The position numbers were made by a program, and so were the translations under genes. Shown here in pieces: positions 49,691 to 58,370 of a DNA stretch of 64,000 nt. The stretch covers positions 6,603-70,602 of the forward strand of contig JBKCEW010000149.1 in the NCBI GenBank assembly GCA_046304235.1, read 5' to 3'. Position 1 is the first letter of the stretch. Each line of letters opens with the position of its first letter. This stretch comes from CANHVK01 sp046304235. GTDB lineage: Bacteria > Bacteroidota > Bacteroidia > Flavobacteriales_D > Crocinitomicaceae. The notes under the pieces are model-generated. The model did not search any database. It was not told the origin of the DNA and saw only the letters and a program-made list of their open reading frames with translations.

Positions 49691-49698
49691 CAAAGATA
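49691..49698 (-). promoter_or_regulatory. -7 promoter box for the mntA-hepT pair
   Basis: The minus strand reads TATCTTTG, seven bases before the ATG at 49683, leaving a leader of only a few bases. No clear -33. Confidence 0.5.
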
Positions 49699-49775
49699 AT
49701 TGTTTTTTGATGATTATTAAGTTTTACTTTATTTGAACTATTGTAAAAAATGCAACAGTTCATTACTAAAACAAA

Positions 49776-49807
49776 AAAGCCGACTTGAAAATCTTCAAAT
49801 CGGCTTT
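49776..49807 (-). terminator. Rho-independent terminator after ileS
   Basis: 14-base arms beginning AAAGCCGACTTGAA pair with one mismatch around a four-base loop. On the minus strand a T-rich run follows. It starts 19 bases past the ileS stop. Confidence 0.85.
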
Positions 49808-49825
49808 AAAATATTTTAATTAAGA

Positions 49826-52800
49826 TTAACTCCTCACCAATCCGATTTTAGCGTCACCTTCTTCCACTAAGTCAACGGAAAGTGCGTCATCTCCTAATGG
49901 ACCGAAAGTAATTTCTGTCGCTAACACTTCGTTGCAAACATATCCTTCGTTTTGAGCGATTGCTGATTGTATTTCAGCGGCGCATTCCACCGTTAAACGG
50001 ATTTTATCAGTAACTTCTAATCCTGAATCTTTGCGTAGATTTTGTACACGATTTACTAACTCACGTGCAATACCCTCTGCTTTTAATTCTTCGGTAATAG
50101 TAATGTCTAATGCAACTGTAATATTTCCTTCAGTACTTACCAACCATCCTGGGATATCTTGTGCTAGAATCTCGAAATCATTCAAATCCAACGCGATTGC
50201 TGTTCCTTCGATTTCGCCGTTCCATCCACCATTTTTCTCTACTGCAGCGATATCATCGCTCGTGAAACCACTTACCATAGTAGCAATGGCTTTCATTTGT
50301 TTTCCGTATTTCGGTCCGATTGTTTTGAAATTCGGTTTGATGCTTTTTACTAATACCCCACTTCCTTCTTCTAATAAACGTAATTCTTTCACGTTCACCT
50401 CCGATAAGATTAGGTCTTTTACGTGTAGAATGTTTTCAGAGAACGTTTGGTTCAACGTAGGAACCATAATTGTTTGTAATGGTTGTCTAACGCGGATTTT
50501 CTCTTTTTTACGAATACCTAACACCAACGAAGAAACGCGTTGCGCAATTTCCATTTGTGCTTCTAACGCTTCGTCGATAATCGCTGTATCTAATTTCGGG
50601 AAATCAGCTAAATGCACTGAAATTACATTGTGACGTTTTGTAATGTTATTTAAGTCTGTAAACAATTGATCCAAGAAGAATGGTGCAATTGGAGCTCCAA
50701 GAATAGCCACAGTTTCCAAACAAGTATAAAGTGTTTGATAAGCAGACAATTTATCTTGCGAATCTTCACTTTTCCAGAAACGTCTTCTACATAAACGTAC
50801 ATACCAGTTTGATAATTGGTCTGTTACGAAATCTTGAATCAAACGACCTGCTTTGGTTGGCTCATATTGCTCAAACGAATCATCCACATTTTTGATTAGT
50901 GAATGCAATTGAGAAAGAATCCAACGGTCGATTTCTGGTCTGTCTTTCAATGCAATATCTTGTTCACTGTAGTTGAATCCATCGATATTCGCATATAAAG
51001 CGAAGAAAGAATAGGTATTGTATAACGTTCCGAAGAATTTACGTTGAACTTCAGTGATACCGTCTAAATCGAATTTTAAGTTATCCCAAGGTTGTGCATT
51101 GGTAATCATATACCAACGAGTTGCATCAGGACCGTATTTTTCCAATGTTGTAAATGGATCGATGGCATTTCCTAAACGTTTCGACATTTTTTGTCCGTTT
51201 TTGTCTAATACCAATCCGTTAGAAATCACATTTTTGTATGCTACTTTATCAAACACCATCGTTGCAATTGCGTGAAGTGTGTAGAACCAACCACGTGTTT
51301 GATCCACACCTTCAGCGATGAAGTCTGCAGGGTAGTTTGTTAAGTTGTCGATGTAATCTTTGTTTTCAAAAGGGTAGTGCCACTGTGCATACGGCATAGA
51401 TCCTGAATCAAACCAAACGTCGATTAAGTCTGCCTCACGATACATTGGTTTACCTGATTCAGAAACCAATACAATTTGATCTACATAGTGTTTGTGTAGG
51501 TCAATTTTTGCATAGTTTTCGTCAGACATATCACCAATAGTATAGGCTTCTAATGGATTTTTATCCATCAATCCTGCTGCTACCGATTTATCACACGCAT
51601 TTTTCAATTCTTCTACGGAAGAAATAATGATACGCTCATCACCCTCTTTCGTAGACCAAATAGGAATTGGAATACCCCAGTAACGAGAACGAGATAAGTT
51701 CCAATCATTTAAATTTTCTAACCATTTACCGAAACGACCTGAACCTGTTGATTCTGGTTTCCAGTTAATCGTGTTGTTTAATTCCATCATTCTTTCTCTC
51801 GCAGCAGTCGCTTTGATGAACCAAGAGTCTAACGGATAGTATAGTACAGGCTTGTCTGTTCTCCAACAATGCGGATAACTGTGTTCGTATTTAGCAACAG
51901 CAAACGCTTTGTTTTCTTCTTTTAGCAAGATAGCTATTTGAACGTCTGCGGATCTTTCTGGTGCTTCTCCGTCGTTGTAGTATTCGTTTTTCACATACAT
52001 TCCACCAAAAGGTCCAACTTCAGGTCTGAATTTTCCTTGTAAATCAACCAACGGAACTAAATTTCCTTTTCCGTCGTTCACCAACATTCCTGGTACACCT
52101 GCATCTGCAGCAACACGTGCATCGTCGGCACCAAAAGTAGGGGCAATATGTACGATACCGGTACCGTCAGAGGTTGTTACGAAATCACCACTGATTACTC
52201 TGAATGCTTCTTCTGGATTTTCAGCAGGAAGTACAAAAGGTAATAATTGTTCGTATTTAATTCCAACTAAATCTATTCCCAAACATTCTCCAGAAACGAA
52301 GAAAGGAATGGTTTTATCTCCTTGATTGTAAGATGCTAATTCCGATTCAGTTTCAACGGCTTTAAATCCTTTCCCAAATTGATATCCCACCAAGTTTTTC
52401 GCAAGAATTACATTGATTGGTTGGAAAGTATATTGGTTAAATGATTTTACCAATACATATTCAATTTTTGGCCCAACACATAACGCTGTGTTTGAAGGTA
52501 GTGTCCAAGGGGTTGTCGTCCAGGCTAAAAAATGGATATCCTCTCCTTCTGATATTCCTCTGAAGGGGGAAGAAGATGCATCCACCATTTTAAACTGTGC
52601 TACTACAGTTGTATCTTTTACATCACGGTAACAACCTGGTTGGTTGATTTCATGGGAAGATAATCCTGTACCTGCTTTAGGTGAATACGGTTGAATGGTA
52701 TATCCTTTATAGATTAAATCTTTGTTGTATAATTGAGCAAGCAACCACCATACAGATTCCATATATTTTGAATCGTAGGTGATATATGGGTTTTCCATAT

Positions 52801-53233
52801 CAACCCAATATCCCATTTTTTGCGTTAAGTCATTCCAAATGTGGGTATAACGCATTACTGTTTCCTTACAGTATTTGTTATATTCCTCTATCGAAATTTT
52901 GCTTCCGATATCTTCTTTGGTAATGCCTAATTCCTTTTCAACGCTCAATTCGATGGGAAGACCGTGGGTATCCCATCCCGCTTTACGTTTTACTTGATAC
53001 CCTTTTAGGGTTTTGTAACGACAAAAAATATCTTTGATAGAACGAGCCATTACGTGGTGAATACCAGGAAGCCCATTCGCTGATGGTGGTCCTTCGAAGA
53101 AAACAAATGGTCTGTTTTCGTCACGTGTTGACATAGATTTTTCGAAAATGGAATCTTTCTCCCATTTTTCTAGTACATTTTTTGCAACATCAGGAAGGTT
53201 TAATCCCTTGTATTCGTTGTATTTTGTGCTCAT
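49826..53233 (-). CDS. ileS: Isoleucine-tRNA ligase
   Basis: Class I synthetase charging tRNA-Ile, with an editing domain. About 1135 residues, the long eukaryotic-like (IleS2) form common in Bacteroidota. The start MSTKYNEYKGLNLPDVAKNV is followed by the HIGH-type motif GLPGIHHV at 55-61 and later by KNGQKMSKRLGNAIDPF (KMSKS site). The editing domain has LAWTTTPWTLPSNTALCVG. The longest frame adds 41 residues, but a TATCTTTG box at 53258-53265 lies within them, so I use ATG 53233. The C-terminal anticodon-binding and junction domains are complete. Confidence 0.97.
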   Translation of the reverse strand: MSTKYNEYKGLNLPDVAKNVLEKWEKDSIFEKSMSTRDENRPFVFFEGPPSANGLPGIHHVMARSIKDIFCRYKTLKGYQVKRKAGWDTHGLPIELSVEKELGITKEDIGSKISIEEYNKYCKETVMRYTHIWNDLTQKMGYWVDMENPYITYDSKYMESVWWLLAQLYNKDLIYKGYTIQPYSPKAGTGLSSHEINQPGCYRDVKDTTVVAQFKMVDASSSPFRGISEGEDIHFLAWTTTPWTLPSNTALCVGPKIEYVLVKSFNQYTFQPINVILAKNLVGYQFGKGFKAVETESELASYNQGDKTIPFFVSGECLGIDLVGIKYEQLLPFVLPAENPEEAFRVISGDFVTTSDGTGIVHIAPTFGADDARVAADAGVPGMLVNDGKGNLVPLVDLQGKFRPEVGPFGGMYVKNEYYNDGEAPERSADVQIAILLKEENKAFAVAKYEHSYPHCWRTDKPVLYYPLDSWFIKATAARERMMELNNTINWKPESTGSGRFGKWLENLNDWNLSRSRYWGIPIPIWSTKEGDERIIISSVEELKNACDKSVAAGLMDKNPLEAYTIGDMSDENYAKIDLHKHYVDQIVLVSESGKPMYREADLIDVWFDSGSMPYAQWHYPFENKDYIDNLTNYPADFIAEGVDQTRGWFYTLHAIATMVFDKVAYKNVISNGLVLDKNGQKMSKRLGNAIDPFTTLEKYGPDATRWYMITNAQPWDNLKFDLDGITEVQRKFFGTLYNTYSFFALYANIDGFNYSEQDIALKDRPEIDRWILSQLHSLIKNVDDSFEQYEPTKAGRLIQDFVTDQLSNWYVRLCRRRFWKSEDSQDKLSAYQTLYTCLETVAILGAPIAPFFLDQLFTDLNNITKRHNVISVHLADFPKLDTAIIDEALEAQMEIAQRVSSLVLGIRKKEKIRVRQPLQTIMVPTLNQTFSENILHVKDLILSEVNVKELRLLEEGSGVLVKSIKPNFKTIGPKYGKQMKAIATMVSGFTSDDIAAVEKNGGWNGEIEGTAIALDLNDFEILAQDIPGWLVSTEGNITVALDITITEELKAEGIARELVNRVQNLRKDSGLEVTDKIRLTVECAAEIQSAIAQNEGYVCNEVLATEITFGPLGDDALSVDLVEEGDAKIGLVRS

Positions 53234-53257
53234 GCAAACAAAGTTTTTATCAGAGTG

Positions 53258-53265
53258 CAAAGATA
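53258..53265 (-). promoter_or_regulatory. -7 promoter box for ileS
   Basis: The minus strand reads TATCTTTG, ending 24 bases before the ATG at 53233. It lies inside the longest open frame and so decides the start. Confidence 0.6.
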
Positions 53266-53383
53266 TAAATATGATGTTAAAATGTGGAATTATTATACAT
53301 TTCATTTTTGAATAAACAAAGTGACTCAAATATTCGTTTAATTTGTAACAATTCAATATTTGATAACAAAAAAAGAAATTAAT

Positions 53384-54229
53384 ATGAATAAAAAAGTATA
53401 TGTTTTTATATTCATCCTTTCAGGAGTGTTGGGTTTGGCTATGACAACGCTTACTAGAAGAGGAGAATTTGGTTTTTATCATAAAACAAAATTGTACCCA
53501 GAAGGTATAGGAATTGCAGGAAATACGGGTGCCCCTGGAGAAAGCACATGTGCTAGTTGTCATGGTGCCTCATTAATTGTGGGTGGTTCAGAAAGCACCC
53601 TAACGTTCAAGGATTCTGTTAATTCGTTAATTACAAGTTATAAGCCGAATCATACTTATGATCTAACGTTTGGTCTTTCAGTTTTGTCAGGGAAAGGATT
53701 TCAGGTAGTAGCTTTAGATGCAAACAATAAGCAAGCAGGAACGTTAACTGCAGGAACGACGACAATGGTTACAGCTCAAGGAGGGAAACAATATTTAAAT
53801 CACTCTGATAATATTAATTCGTCTTGGACTTTTAAGTGGAAGGCACCTAGTGCTAATGTTGGTGATATTACTTTTTATGTCGCGGCAGGTAACAGACGAA
53901 CTATTTATAAATCAAGTTATAAATTAGCAGCATTCGTTGAATCACAAACAACAGATATAAAAATCAATGAAAACAATTTTCAATTCACCGCTTTTTATGT
54001 GAATGCTTCTCAAAATTTATATTTGAAATATGATGCTAATCTTAAAGGGGATGCGTTTGTTAATGTCTTAGATTTGAATGGTAGATCAGTTGCTTACAGA
54101 AAAGTAGGGCCGGTTAACGGGACTTCAGCAAAGGAAATTGAATTACCTATGGCAGTTCAACCTGGAACATACGTAGTTAATATGTTCGTTAATAACTATA
54201 TGTCAAGCAAAAGGATAATCGTATTCTAG
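53384..54229 (+). CDS. Choice-of-anchor-V protein with CxxCH motif and T9SS tail
   Basis: About 281 residues. A signal peptide (MNKKVYVFIFILSGVLGLAM) is followed by a domain containing GAPGESTCASCHG, one CxxCH site of the cytochrome c type, the hallmark of the choice-of-anchor-V family, and a beta domain with YDLTFGLSVLSGKGFQVVAL. The last 75 residues (ENLYLKYD-like NLYLKYDANLKGDAFVNVLD, PGTYVVNMFVNNYMSSKRII) form a Por/type IX secretion sorting domain. It should be exported to the cell surface. Whether heme is attached is unproven. Met 53384 is preferred over the longer frame from 53360. Confidence 0.85.
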   Translation: MNKKVYVFIFILSGVLGLAMTTLTRRGEFGFYHKTKLYPEGIGIAGNTGAPGESTCASCHGASLIVGGSESTLTFKDSVNSLITSYKPNHTYDLTFGLSVLSGKGFQVVALDANNKQAGTLTAGTTTMVTAQGGKQYLNHSDNINSSWTFKWKAPSANVGDITFYVAAGNRRTIYKSSYKLAAFVESQTTDIKINENNFQFTAFYVNASQNLYLKYDANLKGDAFVNVLDLNGRSVAYRKVGPVNGTSAKEIELPMAVQPGTYVVNMFVNNYMSSKRIIVF

Positions 54230-54249
54230 CAAAAATAAGTAGTAAAAAT

Positions 54250-55707
54250 TCAATTAAGAGTTGTTCTGTTCGGAGCAACTCTTTTTTTGTTTTCGAGTTG
54301 ATTTTCTAACACAATAAAAATTGCTAACATGCTGAATATCGGAACACAGGCTTTGTCAGTGTCGAGGTAGTTATTTAAAATGCCGTGTACGAAATAGGTA
54401 ACCAAAGACAAAACCATTGCTAAAATCAATATTTTGGTTTCTCGATCTTCAGAAGGCCATTTGTTATATAGTGTAATTGATTTATAGAAAATAGTGGCTA
54501 TCAAAATGAGGGTAACAATTAATCCTGGTAACCCCATTTCTGCCATAGGACCTAAATATTCACTATGTGCATTTCCACCATCACCAAAATTCGTTGAAAT
54601 AATCGTAAGATTTTCAGGTTCTTGAAAACGAGCATATTCGAATGCATAGGTGCCCGGACCGAAACCAAAAATCGGTCGTTCTTCAAACATCGCTAAGGCA
54701 CACGACCATCTGTTAATACGTTCTAAATTAGAAGCGTCTGTCGTAACATTTGCTGCACTTTCGATGCGTTTTCCAAAATCTTCAGTTGTGTGTTCTTCTT
54801 TGTTTTTGGCTAGTAAAAATTGAATTTGGGTCCACGAGAATAAAATAACCGTGGTTAGCGTGATAGCAGTTACTGCAATGTATTTAAACTTGATTTTAAA
54901 CGCAATCAAAAACCATACTCCTATTGCAGCAACGATACTCAACCAAGCCGCTCTAGTGTAGGAAAAATACAAACCGATGAGGTTGATGATTATCATACCT
55001 ATCAAGGCTACCTGAATGAGCAGTCCGTGTTTTTTTGAAAAATACAATCCAACCAATAAAGGAAAAATCAGTGCAACAATTGCTCCATAGATGGTATGGT
55101 CTTTGAAAAATGGCCACATCACCCAATGGGATTCTTTTTCGCCGAATTGATAGGTAGCATGTAAAGTAACGGTATACAGAATAACCAAAATCATCCCGAT
55201 ACAAAAAAGCCACAGGAAAAGCTTGATGTATTTAAATTCTCTGAATAACAATGTTCCAAACCCAATGATGGGAACGATGAACCACAATTTGGCAACAAAA
55301 AATTTGATGGAAACTACTGGGTGACTACTTGTAATACTGGAAATTAACATCCAGGTGAGGTAAATTAAAATAGCCCAAGTAATTTCATTGCGAAAGACAA
55401 ATTTGGGTAAAATAGATGACCGAATTTGGTAGAGTAAAAACAAGACCATCAATCCGAAAAATAAAGGTTCTGTGGGTAAAAACAACCCAAAACCGTTGAC
55501 ATATTCTTCAATATTGACACTTAAAGGAGTGGCAAAAAAGAGAAAAAGAAAGATGAATTTGGTTTGAAAGATGGCCAAATAAATCGTTAGCGCACCAGCT
55601 GGAACTAAAAAGATCAGCCAATTATCTAACAACAATGAAACAACTGAAAGTATAATAAATACTCCCGTTGCTAGAATGGCGCTTAGATGTTCTTTGAAAG
55701 TGTGCAC
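54250..55707 (-). CDS. O-antigen ligase family protein (second copy)
   Basis: 485 residues, about twelve membrane spans, with the WaaL/Wzy periplasmic loop: AANVTTDASNLERINRWSCA, ERPIFGFGPGTYAFEYARFQ and FGDGGNAHSEYLGPMAEMG with the conserved His. Ligase and polymerase cannot be told apart by eye; being directly downstream of a Wzz-like gene (one-base overlap) favours a polymerase or an O-antigen/exopolysaccharide ligase. Its last codons overlap the terminator of the convergent gene. Confidence 0.85.
   Translation of the reverse strand: MHTFKEHLSAILATGVFIILSVVSLLLDNWLIFLVPAGALTIYLAIFQTKFIFLFLFFATPLSVNIEEYVNGFGLFLPTEPLFFGLMVLFLLYQIRSSILPKFVFRNEITWAILIYLTWMLISSITSSHPVVSIKFFVAKLWFIVPIIGFGTLLFREFKYIKLFLWLFCIGMILVILYTVTLHATYQFGEKESHWVMWPFFKDHTIYGAIVALIFPLLVGLYFSKKHGLLIQVALIGMIIINLIGLYFSYTRAAWLSIVAAIGVWFLIAFKIKFKYIAVTAITLTTVILFSWTQIQFLLAKNKEEHTTEDFGKRIESAANVTTDASNLERINRWSCALAMFEERPIFGFGPGTYAFEYARFQEPENLTIISTNFGDGGNAHSEYLGPMAEMGLPGLIVTLILIATIFYKSITLYNKWPSEDRETKILILAMVLSLVTYFVHGILNNYLDTDKACVPIFSMLAIFIVLENQLENKKRVAPNRTTLN
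54256..54288 (+). terminator. Terminator for the choice-of-anchor-V gene, inside the opposite gene's end
   Basis: Arms AAGAGTTG (54256-54263) and CAACTCTT (54276-54283) plus wobble pairs inside, followed by a T run. It lies within the last twelve codons of the minus-strand ligase gene. Confidence 0.75.
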
Positions 55708-56699
55708 TATGCTTCCTCTCTACGTAATTCTTTCACTTTCTGTTGAATTAGCAATGCTAGAATAGAAAACATTAAGGTTGCTAATGTTGAAACGATGATA
55801 ATAATCGACTTTTTAGGTTTTTCTTTTTTGTCGGCTACAACGGCTTTTTCGACTACGAATTTGTGATTGAAATTGGTATTCGCATCTGATTCTGCTTGTT
55901 CGTAAGCAGCTTCAAATTCTGCTATTTTCACCATTTTTTCATCACGAAGTATCGATAAACCGTCAAATTCAGCCCCATATTTTAAGTTTACTTCGATTTG
56001 TTTTTTGAAGAATTTTTTATCCTCTTTTCCTTTTGCTTCGTTATAGGCTTGGAATAAATTTGCTCTCCCTTCTGAAGTAACTACACCCAATGAACTTAAG
56101 CTATCTAATTTAGTCATGATGATGTGTAAGTCCTGCATGATTAAGTCCTTCTTACGTTTGTTGATTTCGTAGGCAGGCAAAGTACGTTCTTTCACCATTT
56201 CGTTTTTTACGGTGTCGATGAGGTCAACAATTTTATTGGCAATGCTTGCAGCAAGTTTAGGGTCTTTGTCTAATACATCGATTTGGATAGAACCATAACG
56301 GGTACGAGTAAAAGATATATGGTCCGAATAAGCTATCCCTAGTCGGTAGTTTTTAGTTGGGTCTGAGGGTTTAATTTCATAATGATTCATCAAATCAAAT
56401 TGATGTACAATTTTATCTCTGATTTTAGAAGATTGTAAAATTTGAACCAATTGTTCTGCTTGTTCTTCTTCTCCAAAATCCATCGAAGAAGCCTTTGCAT
56501 TTCGTTGTTCAGAGAAAGAAACGGTACTTGTTGCAGCAGGGAAAACTACTGCAGTAGATAAATACAACGGAGTAATAAAAAAAGAAATAATCAAAGACGC
56601 TACTGCACCAATACTTGTAAGAATACCAATAAGTTTACGACGTTGCCAAATGAATTGTATGATATTTTGATTTAATGCTTTGTCTAGCGTTTCTTCCAT
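55707..56699 (-). CDS. Wzz-type chain-length determinant protein
   Basis: 330 residues with the Wzz layout: an N-terminal membrane span (KLIGILTSIGAVASLIISFF, then ITPLYLSTAVVFP), a long periplasmic helical part (about 50-295, with KDPKLAASIANKIVDLIDTV) and a C-terminal span (KKSIIIIVSTLATLMFSILA). No kinase domain. It regulates polymer length of O-antigen or exopolysaccharide at the inner membrane. In operon with the second O-antigen ligase gene (overlapping by one base). Confidence 0.87.
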   Translation of the reverse strand: MEETLDKALNQNIIQFIWQRRKLIGILTSIGAVASLIISFFITPLYLSTAVVFPAATSTVSFSEQRNAKASSMDFGEEEQAEQLVQILQSSKIRDKIVHQFDLMNHYEIKPSDPTKNYRLGIAYSDHISFTRTRYGSIQIDVLDKDPKLAASIANKIVDLIDTVKNEMVKERTLPAYEINKRKKDLIMQDLHIIMTKLDSLSSLGVVTSEGRANLFQAYNEAKGKEDKKFFKKQIEVNLKYGAEFDGLSILRDEKMVKIAEFEAAYEQAESDANTNFNHKFVVEKAVVADKKEKPKKSIIIIVSTLATLMFSILALLIQQKVKELRREEA

Positions 56700-56753
56700 A
56701 ATTCGTTTTCTAAAAAAGTAGTTTAACGTTTGCGATGCGAAAATAGTATATTT

Positions 56754-57368
56754 CTATCTGAAAATCCGCCATTTATTTTTTAAAGCGGTCATTCTGAAAT
56801 CATCAAGCAATTCATTTATCCCTTTGTCACGCAGTTTTTTCTTTAGTTTAAAGGTTCCTTTTCCCATTTTTAAATCAAATTCATCTTCAAATAATGGAAT
56901 GACACATAAAAAATGAACTTCTTTATTTTCCATTTTAATCGGTGCTAATTCATCAGAAAATAAATCTGGTTCTACAAGCATCAGGTATTTTTGCTTCATC
57001 GTAGGGGAAAGCGGTTCAATAGGATTTCCGTTTGCGAACGTATGTCCATCCCCATACCACGTTTGTTTTTCAAGTAGGTGATTTCCTAATTTTTCTATCC
57101 AATTTTTTACCCAACTCATTGTTGGAATATCGTCGTTCAAATCCCAATAACTTGGCAAGCAAAAAACGAGTTCGATGTGTTTATGAGCTTTATTTTTTTC
57201 TGTAGCAGGTTGTTCGTACGCTGATAAACCATTGGTCATCATGAAAGTTACTCCTTTACGTTCTTTAGAAGAAATGTTTAACGAAGTAAATGTTTGATTA
57301 TCAGTTTTTATTTCTTCAATGGCATTTGCACCAAATCGTTTTATTAAAGCCTCTTGGAATAAATTCAT
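56754..57368 (-). CDS. Suppressor-of-fused (SUFU) domain protein
   Basis: 204 residues: VTFMMTNGLSAYEQPATEKN near 40, HIELVFCLPSYWDLNDD near 66, NGNPIEPLSPTMKQKYLMLV near 113 and FLCVIPLFEDEFDLKMGKG near 150, which match the bacterial SUFU domain. The animal protein controls Gli factors; bacterial versions are often found as immunity proteins to polymorphic toxins or as standalone proteins. No toxin gene is adjacent. Cytosolic. It lies nine bases after the DUF6495 gene, probably co-transcribed. Confidence 0.82.
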   Translation of the reverse strand: MNLFQEALIKRFGANAIEEIKTDNQTFTSLNISSKERKGVTFMMTNGLSAYEQPATEKNKAHKHIELVFCLPSYWDLNDDIPTMSWVKNWIEKLGNHLLEKQTWYGDGHTFANGNPIEPLSPTMKQKYLMLVEPDLFSDELAPIKMENKEVHFLCVIPLFEDEFDLKMGKGTFKLKKKLRDKGINELLDDFRMTALKNKWRIFR

Positions 57369-57377
57369 AGTGTAAAT

Positions 57378-57854
57378 TTAATCAACAAGTGCTAATTCTA
57401 ATGAATTCCAAAAACTTTCGGATGATTTTACACAACCTTGTTCGATAAGTTGATGGATTTCCTCTTCTCTCGATTTGGTATAAGGCTTGGAGTGTCTAAA
57501 AAAACCAACATCTTTGGAGTGTTTAGTCAATGCTTCATGTATGCTTTCAGGAGTTGAAAAATCTAATTTTTCATTTTCGTTTTTTGCCTGAATAGCGATG
57601 AGGTTTATTTGATTTTTGTCACAGTGAAATACAAAACACGAATCTTTCGTGCGATTTTCTAGGAATGAGATGTTTTCATAAACTCGTTGTAATACTTGGT
57701 CGCTAAACAAGCCAACTAGTTCTATTGCTAATTCCGGTTGTTCTTTGTTTATCCGTTCCCATTCCTCTTTGTGTACGTGATTGACGATTAGAAAATGTTT
57801 TAATTCTTCTTCTAAATGTTTCAATTCTTCGTCGGTGAGTAAGCGGTATTTCAT
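57378..57854 (-). CDS. DUF6495-family protein
   Basis: 158 residues beginning MKYRLLTDEELKHLEEELKH, then FLIVNHVHKEEWERINKEQP, LVGLFSDQVLQRVYENISFL and DSCFVFHCDKNQINLIAI. The pattern matches the DUF6495 proteins of Flavobacteriia, with no known function. The longest frame starts at TTG 57902, which sits inside a -7 box; the ATG at 57854 gives the family's usual start. Between them is the palindrome TTCCCTAGGGAA (57873-57884), a possible leader hairpin or operator. Confidence 0.82.
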   Translation of the reverse strand: MKYRLLTDEELKHLEEELKHFLIVNHVHKEEWERINKEQPELAIELVGLFSDQVLQRVYENISFLENRTKDSCFVFHCDKNQINLIAIQAKNENEKLDFSTPESIHEALTKHSKDVGFFRHSKPYTKSREEEIHQLIEQGCVKSSESFWNSLELALVD

Positions 57855-57872
57855 AATCAATTTTTTAAATTC

Positions 57873-57884
57873 TTCCCTAGGGAA
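57873..57884. promoter_or_regulatory. Leader palindrome before the DUF6495 gene
   Basis: TTCCCTAGGGAA is a perfect 12-bp palindrome, and its flanks (TTC on one side, CAAGAA on the other) extend it imperfectly. It lies between the predicted transcription start and the ATG of the DUF6495 gene. Operator or mRNA hairpin; undetermined. Confidence 0.3.
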
Positions 57885-57901
57885 CAAGAAACTTAATTTC
57901 A

Positions 57902-57909
57902 CAAATTTA
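57902..57909 (-). promoter_or_regulatory. -7 promoter box for the DUF6495-SUFU genes
   Basis: The minus strand reads TAAATTTG. It leaves a leader of about 45 bases before ATG 57854 and is only 15 bases from the divergent box at 57924, so the two promoters may interfere. Confidence 0.4.
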
Positions 57910-57923
57910 ATCCAAACATATAC

Positions 57924-57945
57924 TATATTTGTATTGACAATACAA
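57924..57945 (+). promoter_or_regulatory. Promoter -7 box overlapped by a 17-bp palindromic operator
   Basis: TATATTTG (57924-57931) is followed, sharing its last TTG, by the perfect palindrome TTGTATTG-A-CAATACAA (57929-57945). A protein bound here would cover the -7 box and the transcription start, hence repression. The same geometry (dyad beginning five bases into the box) recurs at 60724-60745. Consensus of the dyads: TTGYA-N7-TRCAW. Confidence 0.65.
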
Positions 57946-57962
57946 TATTATTTTTACCTAGA

Positions 57963-58274
57963 TTGAAGTTTAAAAATTACATAGCACATATTCTACTCTT
58001 CGCTTTTGTAGTGATGGTTTCGCCTCGCGATTGGTGGCATGATTGTGTGCATGAAAACAAAACTTCAACAGTAGATAAACGCACACATTTTCAAAAAGGA
58101 AAAGAAACCTGTGATTTTTGTCAGTTGGGATTTCATTTATTATCTGAAAAACCGACAATTTCTCATTACTTTTTAGAGAACAAAGTACATGAAAACCCTG
58201 TTTTTTCTTATACTTCCAATCTTTCTAGTTTTCTACTTTCTACTTCGGGTAGAGGTCCACCATTTATTTCTTAG
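57963..58274 (+). CDS. Small exported Cys/His protein upstream of a TonB receptor
   Basis: 103 residues, TTG start. A signal peptide or anchor (MKFKNYIAHILLFAFVVMVS) is followed by RDWWHDCVHENK, KETCDFCQLGFHLL and a tail ending SGRGPPFIS. The Trp/His/Cys patches and the CxxC suggest metal binding in the periplasm. I know no family name. It lies 96 bases before the TonB receptor in one probable transcript, behind a palindromic operator; a role in metal acquisition by that receptor is the likely reading. Confidence 0.65.
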   Translation: MKFKNYIAHILLFAFVVMVSPRDWWHDCVHENKTSTVDKRTHFQKGKETCDFCQLGFHLLSEKPTISHYFLENKVHENPVFSYTSNLSSFLLSTSGRGPPFIS

Positions 58275-58370
58275 TTTAAAAAATCGTGTAGTATTCACGT
58301 AAGTTAAATTAATGTTTCATCCTTGTTTTCAATACAATGAAAATTAAAACTAGGGAGAAGAAATAATCGT

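Noticed and set aside
50031..50633. 200-residue frame opposite ileS
   Set aside because: It is antisense to the conserved C-terminal coding region of ileS and is Ser/Phe rich, the usual shadow of a minus-strand gene.
53234..53356. 41-residue N-terminal extension of IleS
   Set aside because: It overlaps a TATCTTTG promoter box and matches no IleS sequence; the family start is MSTKYNEYKG at 53233.
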